Shown: positions 1 through 5,952 of the stretch, piece after piece | Numbering within the stretch: the stretch's first letter is position 1 | Layout of the letters: every line of letters starts with the position of its first letter | NCBI GenBank assembly: GCA_943355085.1 | Contig: CALREC010000038.1 | Coordinates: 1-6,615, forward strand | Direction: 5' to 3' | DNA from: Candidatus Altimarinota bacterium | Lineage (GTDB): Bacteria; Patescibacteriota; Gracilibacteria; BD1-5; UBA2023 | DNA: 6,615 nucleotides | Notes under the pieces: model-generated | What the model saw: the letters and a program-made list of their open reading frames with translations, nothing else | Told to the model about the DNA's origin: nothing | The model's database searches: none | Made by a program: the position numbers and the translations under genes

Positions 1-522
1 TGAGGAAATGATTTAGTAATTGGTGATTGAACACACGTTCTTGCCCTTGTTCCCTACATTGGAAACGCTGCAACATTTTATACAAATACAAATTTTGGTT
101 TCATGCCTTCGGGTGTAGGCTCTACAGGTAATGTCGGGATTGGGACAACATCTCCCGCTTATCCTTTGGACGTAAACGGACAAATTCGAGGGACAAATCT
201 GGCGGTGACTTCGGATATGCGTTTCAAGAAAGACATTACTCCGATTGTTTCCGCATTAGACATAGTCGAGAGACTGCAATGAGTTACTTTTGATTGGAGA
301 GTGGGAGAGTTCAAGAATCATAATTTCCCAACAGGAAAACAGGTAGGATTTATCGCTCAGGAAGTAGAGAAAGTCCTTCCAGAAGTGGTTTCTACTGATA
401 GTGAAGGATACAAGTCTGTTTCATATGACAAGTTCAGTGCCGTGCTTGTGGAGGCAGTGAAGGAGTTGAAGAAAGAAAATGATGAACTCAAGGCTCGCCT
501 TCTAAAACTCGAGCAAAAATAG
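1..522 (+). CDS. C-terminal part of a fibre/surface protein with S74 endosialidase-type chaperone domain (5' partial, UGA=Gly)
   Basis: The gene is open from the first base and ends at TAG, giving 173 visible residues; its start lies outside the window. Three in-frame UGA codons (1-3, 28-30, 280-282) are read as Gly. The first third is Gly/Thr/Asn-rich and contains the GNVGIGTTSP and LDVNGQIRG stretch that often precedes S74 domains. The S74 domain begins at TSDMRFKKDI and continues through GVTFDWR, VGFIAQEVEKVLPE and GYKSVSYD to a C-terminal coiled coil (EAVKELKKENDELKARL). In characterised S74 proteins this domain trimerises the fibre and then cleaves itself off using a Ser and a Lys five residues later. 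Both are present (Ser codon 211-213, Lys codon 226-228), so self-cleavage is plausible by inference. Such domains occur in phage tail fibres and in large bacterial surface proteins. The missing N-terminus prevents choosing between prophage and cell-surface origin. Confidence 0.9.
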
Positions 523-563
523 GGAGTATCCGAAAATTCTCTTTTTGGAGTTTTAGGTGACAA

Positions 564-584
564 ATGGTCGACCGGGCGGGGCTC
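564..584 (-). repeat. Partial direct copy of the tRNA-Lys 3' end
   Basis: These 21 bases match 779-799, the 3' end of the tRNA-Lys gene, at 20 positions; the only difference is C569 against G784. On the minus strand the copy contains the 3' half of the T arm (GAGCCCCGC), the 3' acceptor strand, a discriminator A and CCA. Similarity stops abruptly at a T run (585-590) where the tRNA continues into its T loop. Duplicated tRNA 3' ends are typical of integrase attachment sites and of decayed tandem tRNA copies. Only 194 bp separate the two copies here, so a complete integrated element is not present. Confidence 0.6.
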
Positions 585-702
585 TTTTTTCTTAGTGTCG
601 CCCGGATTTTTCAAATCCGATGCTCGCTTCGAAAAACGCCTCAGGACAAAAGCCATCTTCAAATGACTTTCTCTTTTCTCCGTTGCACTCCGAAAAGCCT
701 TC

Positions 703-718
703 GGGTTCGAGCCCCGCC
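703..718 (+). repeat. Inverted copy of the tRNA-Lys T arm
   Basis: GGGTTCGAGCCCCGCC is an exact 16-base inverted match to 790-805 within the tRNA-Lys gene, covering most of the T stem, the T loop and the first acceptor bases. No D arm or anticodon arm is found upstream on the plus strand and no matching 5' acceptor strand (GGATGGC) is present, so this is not a functional tRNA. T-arm sequences resemble each other between tRNAs, so the source could be another tRNA. Together with 564-584 it forms the inner stem of the surrounding inverted-repeat structure. Confidence 0.5.
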
Positions 719-740
719 ATCCAGGGTCACCTGTAAAAAC

Positions 741-768
741 AAAATTCCCTACTTTCGTAGGGAATTTT
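741..768. terminator. Bidirectional intrinsic terminator between the S74 gene and tRNA-Lys
   Basis: A perfect 12-bp stem AAAATTCCCTAC/GTAGGGAATTTT closes a TTTC loop. On the minus strand, downstream of the tRNA, it is followed by a T-rich tract (complement of 735-740). On the plus strand the stem itself ends in T bases (765-769). It sits 11 bases past the tRNA CCA and downstream of the converging S74 gene, so it probably stops transcription from both sides. Confidence 0.8.
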
Positions 769-779
769 TGATTTTCACA

Positions 780-855
780 TGGTGGACCGGGCGGGGCTCG
801 AACCCGCGACCTAAGGATTAAGAGTCCTGTGCTCTACCAACTGAGCTACCGATCC
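780..855 (-). tRNA. trnK: tRNA-Lys (anticodon CUU), CCA encoded
   Basis: The minus strand folds as a cloverleaf. The acceptor GGATCGG pairs with CCGGTCC with one G-U pair. The D stem is GCTC/GAGC around an AGTTGGTA-type loop. The anticodon loop CTCTTAA carries CTT at 822-820. The T stem GCGGG/CCCGC encloses TTCGAGC. The discriminator is A (783) and CCA is encoded at 782-780. The anticodon stem has a C-U mismatch at its outer pair (27-43), and its other four pairs are Watson-Crick. It decodes AAG lysine codons, which are used in the neighbouring genes. It has its own promoter candidate upstream and terminator downstream, so it looks like a single-gene unit. Confidence 0.95.
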
Positions 856-879
856 AAGATTACTTTTTTAGGTGGGCAT

Positions 880-907
880 ACTTTATTGGTTTTTATGAAA
901 AAATCAA
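880..907 (-). promoter_or_regulatory. Candidate promoter of tRNA-Lys
   Basis: On the minus strand a TTGATT -35-like box (907-902) and a TAAAGT -10-like box (885-880) are separated by 16 bases, placing initiation about 18 bases before the mature tRNA 5' end. The intergenic stretch 856-974 also has to hold the divergent MscS promoter. This is a visual match only, in AT-rich DNA. Confidence 0.4.
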
Positions 908-974
908 ATCGAGTTGCAAAAAAGTCAATTTTCATGAAAATGAATACACAATACCTATTATTAACCCACATAAT

Positions 975-1832
975 ATGCGATTCAAAATAATTATCCCAGT
1001 TTTTATTCTTGTTACTATAAGTATTCTCTATGCTGCTTTGGGTCTCCCTTTTTTTACAGATACCTCTTGGTATCGAGATTATATCGTAGGATATATGCCT
1101 CTCATGCGAAAAGCTCTTTCGGTCATCATGATACTCATTGCTGCATATATTGCCAGTATATCACTGAATCTTATACTCACCAAAAGCTCTGCTGCAATTA
1201 TTCGAAATAATACATTGGCCAAAAAGGTATTTCCATTGATCCACTGGGCTATATCTATATCTGTATGGATTGTGGCTATATTTTTCATACTTGGAGTATT
1301 GGGTATAAATGTAGCTGCCCTCATAACTGGTGCAGGGATTGGTGGAGTTTTTTTTGCCCTCGCAAGCAAAGAATTTATCGCAAATCTTTTTGGGAGCCTT
1401 TCTCTCATTTTCAGTAGAAACTTTAAGATTGGCGATACCATAAAAGTTAAGGGGTACGAAGGTGTTGTAGATGAAATCTCTCTATCGTACACTCGTCTTA
1501 TAGATAAAAAGGGGACTGTTATATTTATGCCAAATAAGCTTATTGTATCAGAAACGGTCGAAAACATGAGTATGGCTCCAAGCAAAAAAGCAGAGTTTAC
1601 CTGTGGACTTCCTGCCAAAAATCCAAAAGAACTCAAAAAACTTCTCGAAACTATAGAAAAGGAAGTGAAAATACTTGGGGAAGACGATATAAAAATAACC
1701 TCCAGCATAGATGGTATTACCGATAACGGATATACGGTAACTCTCAGGATGGAGACCATTGCCGGTGATATGAGCATGTTAAAAAAAGAGATATGGTTAT
1801 TGCTTGGAGAAAAGACTCGTGAGATACTCTAG
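975..1832 (+). CDS. MscS-family small-conductance mechanosensitive ion channel
   Basis: The product has 285 residues, close to the usual length of short MscS channels. Three hydrophobic segments are visible at about 3-23, 46-68 and 92-109. The pore-lining helix follows at about 111-146 (VAALITGAGIGGVFFALAS, then IANLFGSLSLIF), ending at the conserved FKIGD turn. The beta domain (151-200) contains the VKGYEGVVDEISL and IFMPNK motifs, followed by an alpha/beta C-terminal domain. By family, it opens under membrane tension and releases solutes during osmotic downshock. The start at 975 precedes the first membrane helix and has no Shine-Dalgarno; a TATTAT box lies at 956-961. All 19 glycines use GGN codons and there is no in-frame UGA, unlike most neighbours. 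It ends at TAG. It stands alone between the tRNA and the toxin-antitoxin pair. Confidence 0.93.
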   Translation: MRFKIIIPVFILVTISILYAALGLPFFTDTSWYRDYIVGYMPLMRKALSVIMILIAAYIASISLNLILTKSSAAIIRNNTLAKKVFPLIHWAISISVWIVAIFFILGVLGINVAALITGAGIGGVFFALASKEFIANLFGSLSLIFSRNFKIGDTIKVKGYEGVVDEISLSYTRLIDKKGTVIFMPNKLIVSETVENMSMAPSKKAEFTCGLPAKNPKELKKLLETIEKEVKILGEDDIKITSSIDGITDNGYTVTLRMETIAGDMSMLKKEIWLLLGEKTREIL

Positions 1833-1905
1833 CATATCTATACGTCTTGTAATATTAAAACCTTACTGCAAACAAATTCAGAAATCGGAGAGATGAGGAT
1901 TATTT

Positions 1906-1933
1906 TTTGCAATTTTTGAGAAATCTCTATAAT
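1906..1933 (+). promoter_or_regulatory. Candidate promoter of the toxin-antitoxin operon
   Basis: A consensus TATAAT box (1928-1933) is preceded 16 bases upstream by TTTGCA (1906-1911) as a weak -35 box. Initiation would fall near 1940, leaving a leader of about 30 bases that contains the palindrome at 1946-1960. A second -10-like hexamer, TATAAC (1954-1959), ends 10 bases before the ATG and could instead give a leaderless message. Confidence 0.45.
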
Positions 1934-1945
1934 ACCCATATATCC

Positions 1946-1960
1946 TGTTATTTTATAACA
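1946..1960. promoter_or_regulatory. Palindromic operator candidate before the antitoxin gene
   Basis: TGTTAT and ATAACA form a perfect 6-bp inverted repeat around a TTT centre, ending 9 bases before the antitoxin ATG. RelB/DinJ-type ribbon-helix-helix antitoxins normally bind palindromes at this place and repress their own operon, more strongly when complexed with toxin. The position and symmetry fit that role; binding is inferred. Confidence 0.5.
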
Positions 1961-1969
1961 ATTTTTACT

Positions 1970-2242
1970 ATGAAAAGCACTATGACGATAAGTGTGGAAA
2001 ATGATCTCAAAAATGAGTTTTTCATCTTCTCAAAAGAGCTCTGAACAAATCCGACTAATCTTGTGAATATGTTTATGAAAGATTCCATACGGAGAAGGAG
2101 GATTGAATTCTCAACGTCCCCTCAGTTTGAGATCGAATTAGAGCCATTTAATGAAGAAGAAATTTTGTCTTTTGGGGAAGATTTTATCCAGAAAACTCAT
2201 GCAAAAACAAAAAAATTAGAAACTTTACTCGCTAAAATATAA
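1970..2242 (+). CDS. RelB/DinJ-like type II antitoxin (ribbon-helix-helix), UGA=Gly
   Basis: The product has 90 residues once UGA at 2042-2044 (residue 25) is read as Gly; under the standard code it would stop after 24. Residues 5-9 (MTISV) form the DNA-binding beta strand, 11-24 (DLKNEFFIFSKEL) helix A, GTNPTN the turn, and 28-41 helix B followed by RRRR. This is the arrangement of RelB/DinJ antitoxins, in which the turn residue is usually Gly. The C-terminal half (51-90) is acidic, then Lys-rich, and would wrap the toxin. The ATG at 1970 was chosen because it follows the operator and -10-like box; ATG 1982 is an alternative. The toxin gene follows after 6 bases. No classic Shine-Dalgarno is present. 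Confidence 0.75.
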
Positions 2243-2248
2243 CTTTTT

Positions 2249-2590
2249 ATGAAAGTGATGATTACGGGTAATTTTAATAAAATATACTTAAAGAATGTAT
2301 CGAAATATTTCGATAGACAAAAGCTAGTGGAAAACTTAAAAATAAAAGAATATAATTTCATATCTTTACATTTTCCTTATTTTAAATTCAAATCTCAGCT
2401 AAATTTAGTAGATTTTCGCGGAATACTGCTGATCCTGAAAGGCGACACCATTATTCCGCTTATATTATTTCTCAAGAAAGACAAAAAATACTGAGAAAAT
2501 ATAAACTGGAGAGATCATAAAGAGATGATTTTGGACGAATATGAAAAAACTCTTCTCAGTATAGAAAAATGAGACTACGAAATTTATTAA
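2249..2590 (+). CDS. Putative type II toxin partner of the RelB-like antitoxin (RelE/ParE-like, UGA=Gly)
   Basis: The product has 113 residues with UGA at 2492-2494 (Gly82) and 2570-2572 (Gly108) read through, ending at TAA. The N-terminal half is basic and helical (KIYLKNVSKYF, LVENLKIKEY). It is followed by predicted beta strands around RGILLILKGDTIIPLILF and a KKDKKYGENINW stretch before a C-terminal helix. A small basic protein with late beta strands, directly behind a RelB-like antitoxin, fits a RelE/ParE-fold mRNA interferase, which would cleave mRNA or otherwise block translation. No catalytic set can be assigned by eye, so the family call rests mostly on context and overall shape. Reading UGA as stop removes the last 32 residues, including the conserved-looking end. 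The gene is noticeably AT-rich. Confidence 0.6.
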
Positions 2591-2610
2591 GATTTCTCAA
2601 TAACCTTTAC

Positions 2611-2631
2611 ATTTTACCACAATTTTCCACT
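2611..2631 (+). promoter_or_regulatory. AT-rich upstream box of the ABC-F gene, similar to the one before the antitoxin
   Basis: The sequence before the ABC-F start (ATTTTACCACAATTTT, then CCACT) closely resembles the bases before the antitoxin ATG (TTTTATAACAATTTT, then TACT at 1951-1969). With a one-base gap the two align at nearly every position up to the ATG. This may be a start-proximal promoter or translation-initiation element. No Shine-Dalgarno is present in either. Confidence 0.35.
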
Positions 2632-4095
2632 ATGGCTTCTACAGAAACCGTTATACGATTTGACAAAGTACAGTTTGAGTTCGGACTCAAAACCATCCTC
2701 GAGGAGGTAAGTTTCTCCGTGCGAGAAGGCATGAAGATGACGATAATGGGTCAAAATGGTGCTGGAAAAAGTACTATGTTCAAACTCATGATGCGTGAGT
2801 TCCTACCAAAATATGGAACTATTAGTATAGATAAAAACCTTCGGATCGCGATTTCCCGTCAGATCATGCTTCCGGAAGATAAGGAGCTAAGCGTCCAGAC
2901 ATTTTTCCGAAAACACTTTGCCGATGATACTATCTACAATATCGATGCTCGTATCGCCGAAGTGCTCAATGTCGTGAATCTCCGAGCTCCACTCGACAAA
3001 ATTATCGGAACATTTTCTGGAGGACAACAGGCCAGGCTTCTGCTCGCAGCGGCACTCATACAGAAGCCAGACATCCTCCTGCTCGATGAGCCAACCAATA
3101 ACCTCGACCGTGCTGGGATCGATCATCTCACGGACTTTCTCCGAGACTACAAAAAAACCTGTATCGTCATCTCCCATGATGCCGAGTTTTTGAACGCTTT
3201 TACCGATGGAGTCCTCTATCTCGATGTATTCACCAAGAAAGTAGAGCAATTCGTCGGGGATTACTACGATGTAGTGGAGCGCATCAAAGCACAGATTGAA
3301 CGCGAAAATATGAAGAACTCGCAGCTTGCCAAAGAGGCTCAGGCCAACAAAGAACAAGCCAATGTATTTGCCCATAAGGGGGGTAAACTCCGTCTCGTGG
3401 CCAAGAAGATGCGAGACAAAGCAGAAGAGCTCGAAGATGCTATGGTTGATTCCAGACGTGAAGATCGCGCTATAAAGCCATTTATCATACCCATGCAGGA
3501 GGACATAGGAGGTACGATTCTCTCGATTCAAAGTTTCTCAGTAATCGAAAATCACGAAATCGTCGAGAAAACTGCCGATATAAAACTCGGAAAAGACTCT
3601 CATCTCGCACTTTCAGGACCGAATGGGATCGGGAAAACCACCCTTCTCGAGACACTCGCTTCCGGAAAGTCTACTGGAGCCACGATCGCACCCGGGATAC
3701 GTGTCGGATACTATCGTCAGGACTTCTCGACGCTTGATTTTGATCAAACGGTATACGATTGTCTCGCTGATGCCATCAAAGAAACAGGACGATTGGTCGA
3801 GGAACAATACCTCCGAGGAACTGCAGCAGGATTCCTGATCACAGGTGAGATCATGAAGATGCAGATTCGCTACCTTTCCGAAGGGCAAAAAGGTCTTGTA
3901 TCTTTTGCACGTCTCGTACTCCTGCAACCAGGACTCCTCATCCTCGACGAACCAACCAACCATATCAACTTCCGACATCTCCCCATAATCGCAGAAGCAC
4001 TCGATGCTTACGAAGGAGCCTTGGTGATAGTATCTCACGTAGACGAATTCCTCTGGCAGATACGTATCGATGAGTATCTCGAGTTGGACAGATAA
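2632..4095 (+). CDS. ABC-F family twin-ATPase protein, likely ribosome-associated
   Basis: The product has 487 residues, two ABC ATPase domains and no membrane segment, which defines the ABC-F class. Domain 1 has Walker [10 protein letters not shown] (40-48), signature FSGGQQ (128-133), Walker [13 protein letters not shown] (148-159) and switch His182. The charged helical linker spans about 200-290. Domain 2 has Walker [10 protein letters not shown] (329-337), an altered signature LSEGQK (415-420), Walker [13 protein letters not shown] (435-446) and His469. The usual D-loop Asp is Asn446 and the usual SHD is SHV. ABC-F proteins bind the ribosomal E site and adjust or rescue translation; the exact role of this one is unknown. 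ATG 2632 was preferred over ATG 2569 because the extra 21 residues would translate the upstream AT-rich box and overlap the toxin gene. All 32 glycines are GGN, with no UGA. Confidence 0.9.
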   Translation: MASTETVIRFDKVQFEFGLKTILEEVSFSVREGMKMTIMGQNGAGKSTMFKLMMREFLPKYGTISIDKNLRIAISRQIMLPEDKELSVQTFFRKHFADDTIYNIDARIAEVLNVVNLRAPLDKIIGTFSGGQQARLLLAAALIQKPDILLLDEPTNNLDRAGIDHLTDFLRDYKKTCIVISHDAEFLNAFTDGVLYLDVFTKKVEQFVGDYYDVVERIKAQIERENMKNSQLAKEAQANKEQANVFAHKGGKLRLVAKKMRDKAEELEDAMVDSRREDRAIKPFIIPMQEDIGGTILSIQSFSVIENHEIVEKTADIKLGKDSHLALSGPNGIGKTTLLETLASGKSTGATIAPGIRVGYYRQDFSTLDFDQTVYDCLADAIKETGRLVEEQYLRGTAAGFLITGEIMKMQIRYLSEGQKGLVSFARLVLLQPGLLILDEPTNHINFRHLPIIAEALDAYEGALVIVSHVDEFLWQIRIDEYLELDR

Positions 4096-4130
4096 AACTC
4101 CCTATATCATTATTCATTATCTTCTATCTT

Positions 4131-4736
4131 ATGGATTTTCTCAGTGGCTTGGCACTCCATGCTCACGATCTTATACTTGAGCAACCCTATTTTTGGATTT
4201 TTACGCTCATGACTGTGGAGAGTAGTTTTATACCATTTCCCTCCGAAGTTGTCATGATACCAGCAGGGTACTTTGCCGCTACGGGGAAGATTAACTTTTT
4301 TCTCTGATTTTTAGCCTGACTCCTCGGGAGTATCGCAGGGGCTCTCATCAACTATGTCATCGGATACTATGGGGGGAGCAAGCTTATAACCAAGCTCATA
4401 GGAGTCAAAAACAATGATCTATGTATCATATATTTTCAGAAGCATGGAGATACCACTACTCTTATCTGAAGGTTCATACCTGGGATACGTCAGATTATCT
4501 CTCTTCCTGCATGAGTATTTAAGATGAATATGCAAAAATTCATCATCTATACATCGATTGGTGCTGGTATCTGGGCACTTATCCTCATGGTATTTGGCTT
4601 TGTTGTCTGAGAAAATCAGGATCTCTTTCTCCAATACAAATACCATTTCACCATTGCTTCGATTGTCGGTATATCGTTACTCATTTATATAAAAATAAAA
4701 GTCCTTCGTTATTTACAAAAGGATACGCAAAAATAA
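4131..4736 (+). CDS. DedA-family (SNARE-associated/VTT domain) membrane protein, UGA=Gly
   Basis: The product has 201 residues with five in-frame UGA codons at Gly59, 63, 113, 128 and 160. The DedA core is clear: Glu30 to FPSE (residues 36-39), PAGYFA (45-50), [13 protein letters not shown] (70-82), then GRFIPGIR (113-120) and SLPAGVFKM (124-132). The glycines in GRF and PAG, near-invariant in the family, are both written UGA, which is strong evidence for the genetic code. DedA proteins are polytopic inner-membrane proteins of the VTT/DedA superfamily linked to phospholipid translocation (undecaprenyl phosphate or phosphatidylethanolamine) and membrane homeostasis; conserved acidic and Arg residues (here Glu39, Arg114, Arg120) are important for function. 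The gene starts 35 bases after the ABC-F stop. A CATTAT box ends 10 bases before the ATG and there is no Shine-Dalgarno. TerC follows after 32 bases. Confidence 0.93.
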
Positions 4737-4768
4737 TCCTCATTTTTATCTTTTCACTTTAGTAGTAT

Positions 4769-5689
4769 ATGGATATACAATCAATTTTCTGGATAGGCTT
4801 TTTTATAGTTATTATATTCATGCTGGTATTAGACTTATGAGTTTTTAACAAAAAAGCCCATGAAATAACAGTAAAGGAGGCGGCGATATGGAGTTGTGTA
4901 TGGATCGGACTGGCAATGGTTTTTAATGTTTTGATCTATTTCTGGCTCTGAAAAGAGCTCGCTTTCGAATTTCTTGCCGCGTATGTTATAGAAAAATCCC
5001 TGAGCGTGGATAATCTTTTCGTATTTATCCTGATATTTTGATATTTTCATATACCGAAAATCTATCAGCACAAGATACTCTTTTGGTGAATTCTTGGAGC
5101 GTTATTTTTTCGAGAGATTTTTATTTATGCCGGGATTCAAATGATTGAACAGTTCCATTTTGTGATGTATATATTTGGAGCATTCCTCGTTATCACAGCT
5201 GTAAAGATGCTATTTGAGAGCAAGGAAGAGATTGATTTTGAGAAAAAATTGATCGTACGAGGAATCAAAAAATTTTTCCCCATCTCAAAAGAGTCAGATG
5301 ATTGAAAATTTTTTACGATTCAAAATGGAAAAAAATACGCCACTCCGTTGTTTGTGGCACTCGTGATGGTAGAATTTACCGACTTAGTTTTTGCAGTAGA
5401 TTCTATACCAGCAGTACTGGCCATCTCGAGTAATATGTTTATCGTCTATACTTCCAATATTTTTGCTATACTCGGGCTCCGATCTCTCTATTTTGCACTA
5501 TCTTGAGTGATGTGAAAATTTGAGTACCTAAAATACGGACTTGCATGAGTATTGTGTTTTGTCGGAATCAAGATGCTCATCTCTGGGTATTATAAGTTTG
5601 ATATCGTTGTATCCCTTGGTATCATAGTAAGTTTCCTCTCACTCTCCGTTCTTGCTTCCTATGTATTTCCTCCAAAGAAAACTCCATAA
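4769..5689 (+). CDS. TerC-family integral membrane protein (probable metal-ion exporter), UGA=Gly
   Basis: The product has 306 residues with eight UGA-Gly codons at residues 24, 61, 91, 107, 179, 246, 249 and 260. TerC landmarks appear in order: [16 protein letters not shown] (19-34), [17 protein letters not shown] (70-86), [13 protein letters not shown] (99-111), a hydrophilic loop (about 150-190), ATPLFVAL (191-198), [14 protein letters not shown] (202-215) and [16 protein letters not shown] (227-242). The acidic residues Asp22, Glu75, Asp81, Glu202, Asp205 and Asp211 are those expected within membrane helices for ion binding. Family members such as Alx and MeeF/MeeY have been linked to manganese export and metalation of exported proteins; tellurium resistance is only the historical name. 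About eight to nine membrane helices are likely. The gene follows DedA closely, and the GIY-YIG gene begins one base after its stop. Confidence 0.93.
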
Positions 5690-5690
5690 C

Positions 5691-5933
5691 ATGACCTACT
5701 TCACATATATTCTTCGTTGCTCGGATGATTCTCTCTATACGGGATCAACTAACGATTTAGAGAAGCGTCTCCACAAACATAATAATCTGAAGTCCTGAGC
5801 TCACTATACTAAAATTCGTCGCCCGGTAGAACTTATCTATCAAGAGCAATTCACAACTATGAGTGAGGCACGAAAGAGAGAGTATACGATAAAACAATTG
5901 TCCCGCAGTCAAAAACTTGCGCTCATAGTATAG
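5691..5933 (+). CDS. Small GIY-YIG domain protein (UPF0213/YhbQ-like), UGA=Gly
   Basis: The product is an 80-residue single-domain protein. It shows YIL (6-8) and YTG (16-18) as the GIY and YIG halves, Arg26 in the LEKRLHKHN helix as the likely catalytic Arg, [16 protein letters not shown] (35-50), and Glu64 in the KREYTIK segment as the likely metal ligand. UGA at 5796-5798 encodes Gly36, which is conserved in the family. GIY-YIG domains are endonuclease modules; the free-standing YhbQ-type proteins are associated with DNA damage or DNA structure, but their role is poorly defined. The gene starts one base after the TerC stop, which suggests translational coupling, and ends at TAG. Confidence 0.9.
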
Positions 5934-5952
5934 ACCATATAGCATCCTTTCC

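Larger units (their letters stand above)
555..732. other. Structured non-coding segment bounded by long imperfect inverted repeats
   Basis: The 257 bases between the S74 stop and the tRNA hold no convincing gene. Most of the stretch is a nested inverted repeat. AGGTGAC (555-561) pairs with GTCACCT (726-732), TGG (565-567) with CCA (721-723), and GGCGGGGCTC (575-584) with GAGCCCCGCC (709-718). Inside lie small hairpins: CGGATTT/AAATCCG (603-609 and 613-619) and CCGAA/TTCGG (690-694 and 700-704). A competing stem CCGGGCG/CGCCCGG pairs 572-578 with 599-605. The outer symmetry extends weakly into GTTTT (550-554) and AAAAC (736-740). The segment could be a small structured RNA, a MITE-like element with imperfect terminal inverted repeats, or a scar made from tRNA duplications. 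No known RNA family was recognised. Confidence 0.45.

Noticed and set aside
639..725. A possible plus-strand tRNA or tmRNA end suggested by the T arm at 703-718.
   Set aside because: No D arm, anticodon arm or matching 5' acceptor strand was found upstream, and no CCA follows.
564..821. An 85-codon plus-strand open frame covering the inverted repeat and the antisense of the tRNA.
   Set aside because: Its C-terminus (TGRGSNPRP) is the well-known false translation of an antisense tRNA, and the rest covers non-coding repeats; no RBS or conserved domain.
1079..1777. Long minus-strand open frame opposite the MscS gene.
   Set aside because: Mirror of a real gene in the antisense direction; no recognisable motifs, whereas the plus strand has a complete MscS protein.
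2249..2494. The toxin as a complete 81-residue protein ending at UGA.
   Set aside because: UGA is Gly in the surrounding genes, and the frame continues with sensible protein to TAA at 2588-2590, just before the next gene.
2569..2631. N-terminal extension of the ABC-F protein starting at ATG 2569.
   Set aside because: The extra 21 residues do not match the ABC-F N-terminus, overlap the toxin gene and translate the upstream AT-rich box.
2887..4038. Two minus-strand open frames (2887-3531 and 3613-4038) opposite the ABC-F gene.
   Set aside because: Both are shadows of the ABC-F coding sequence, with no domain or start signal.
4131..5689. Explaining the in-frame UGA codons as selenocysteine, frameshift decay or UGA-Trp.
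   Set aside because: There are up to eight UGA per gene at conserved Gly columns in otherwise intact proteins; Trp positions still use TGG and no decay is visible.
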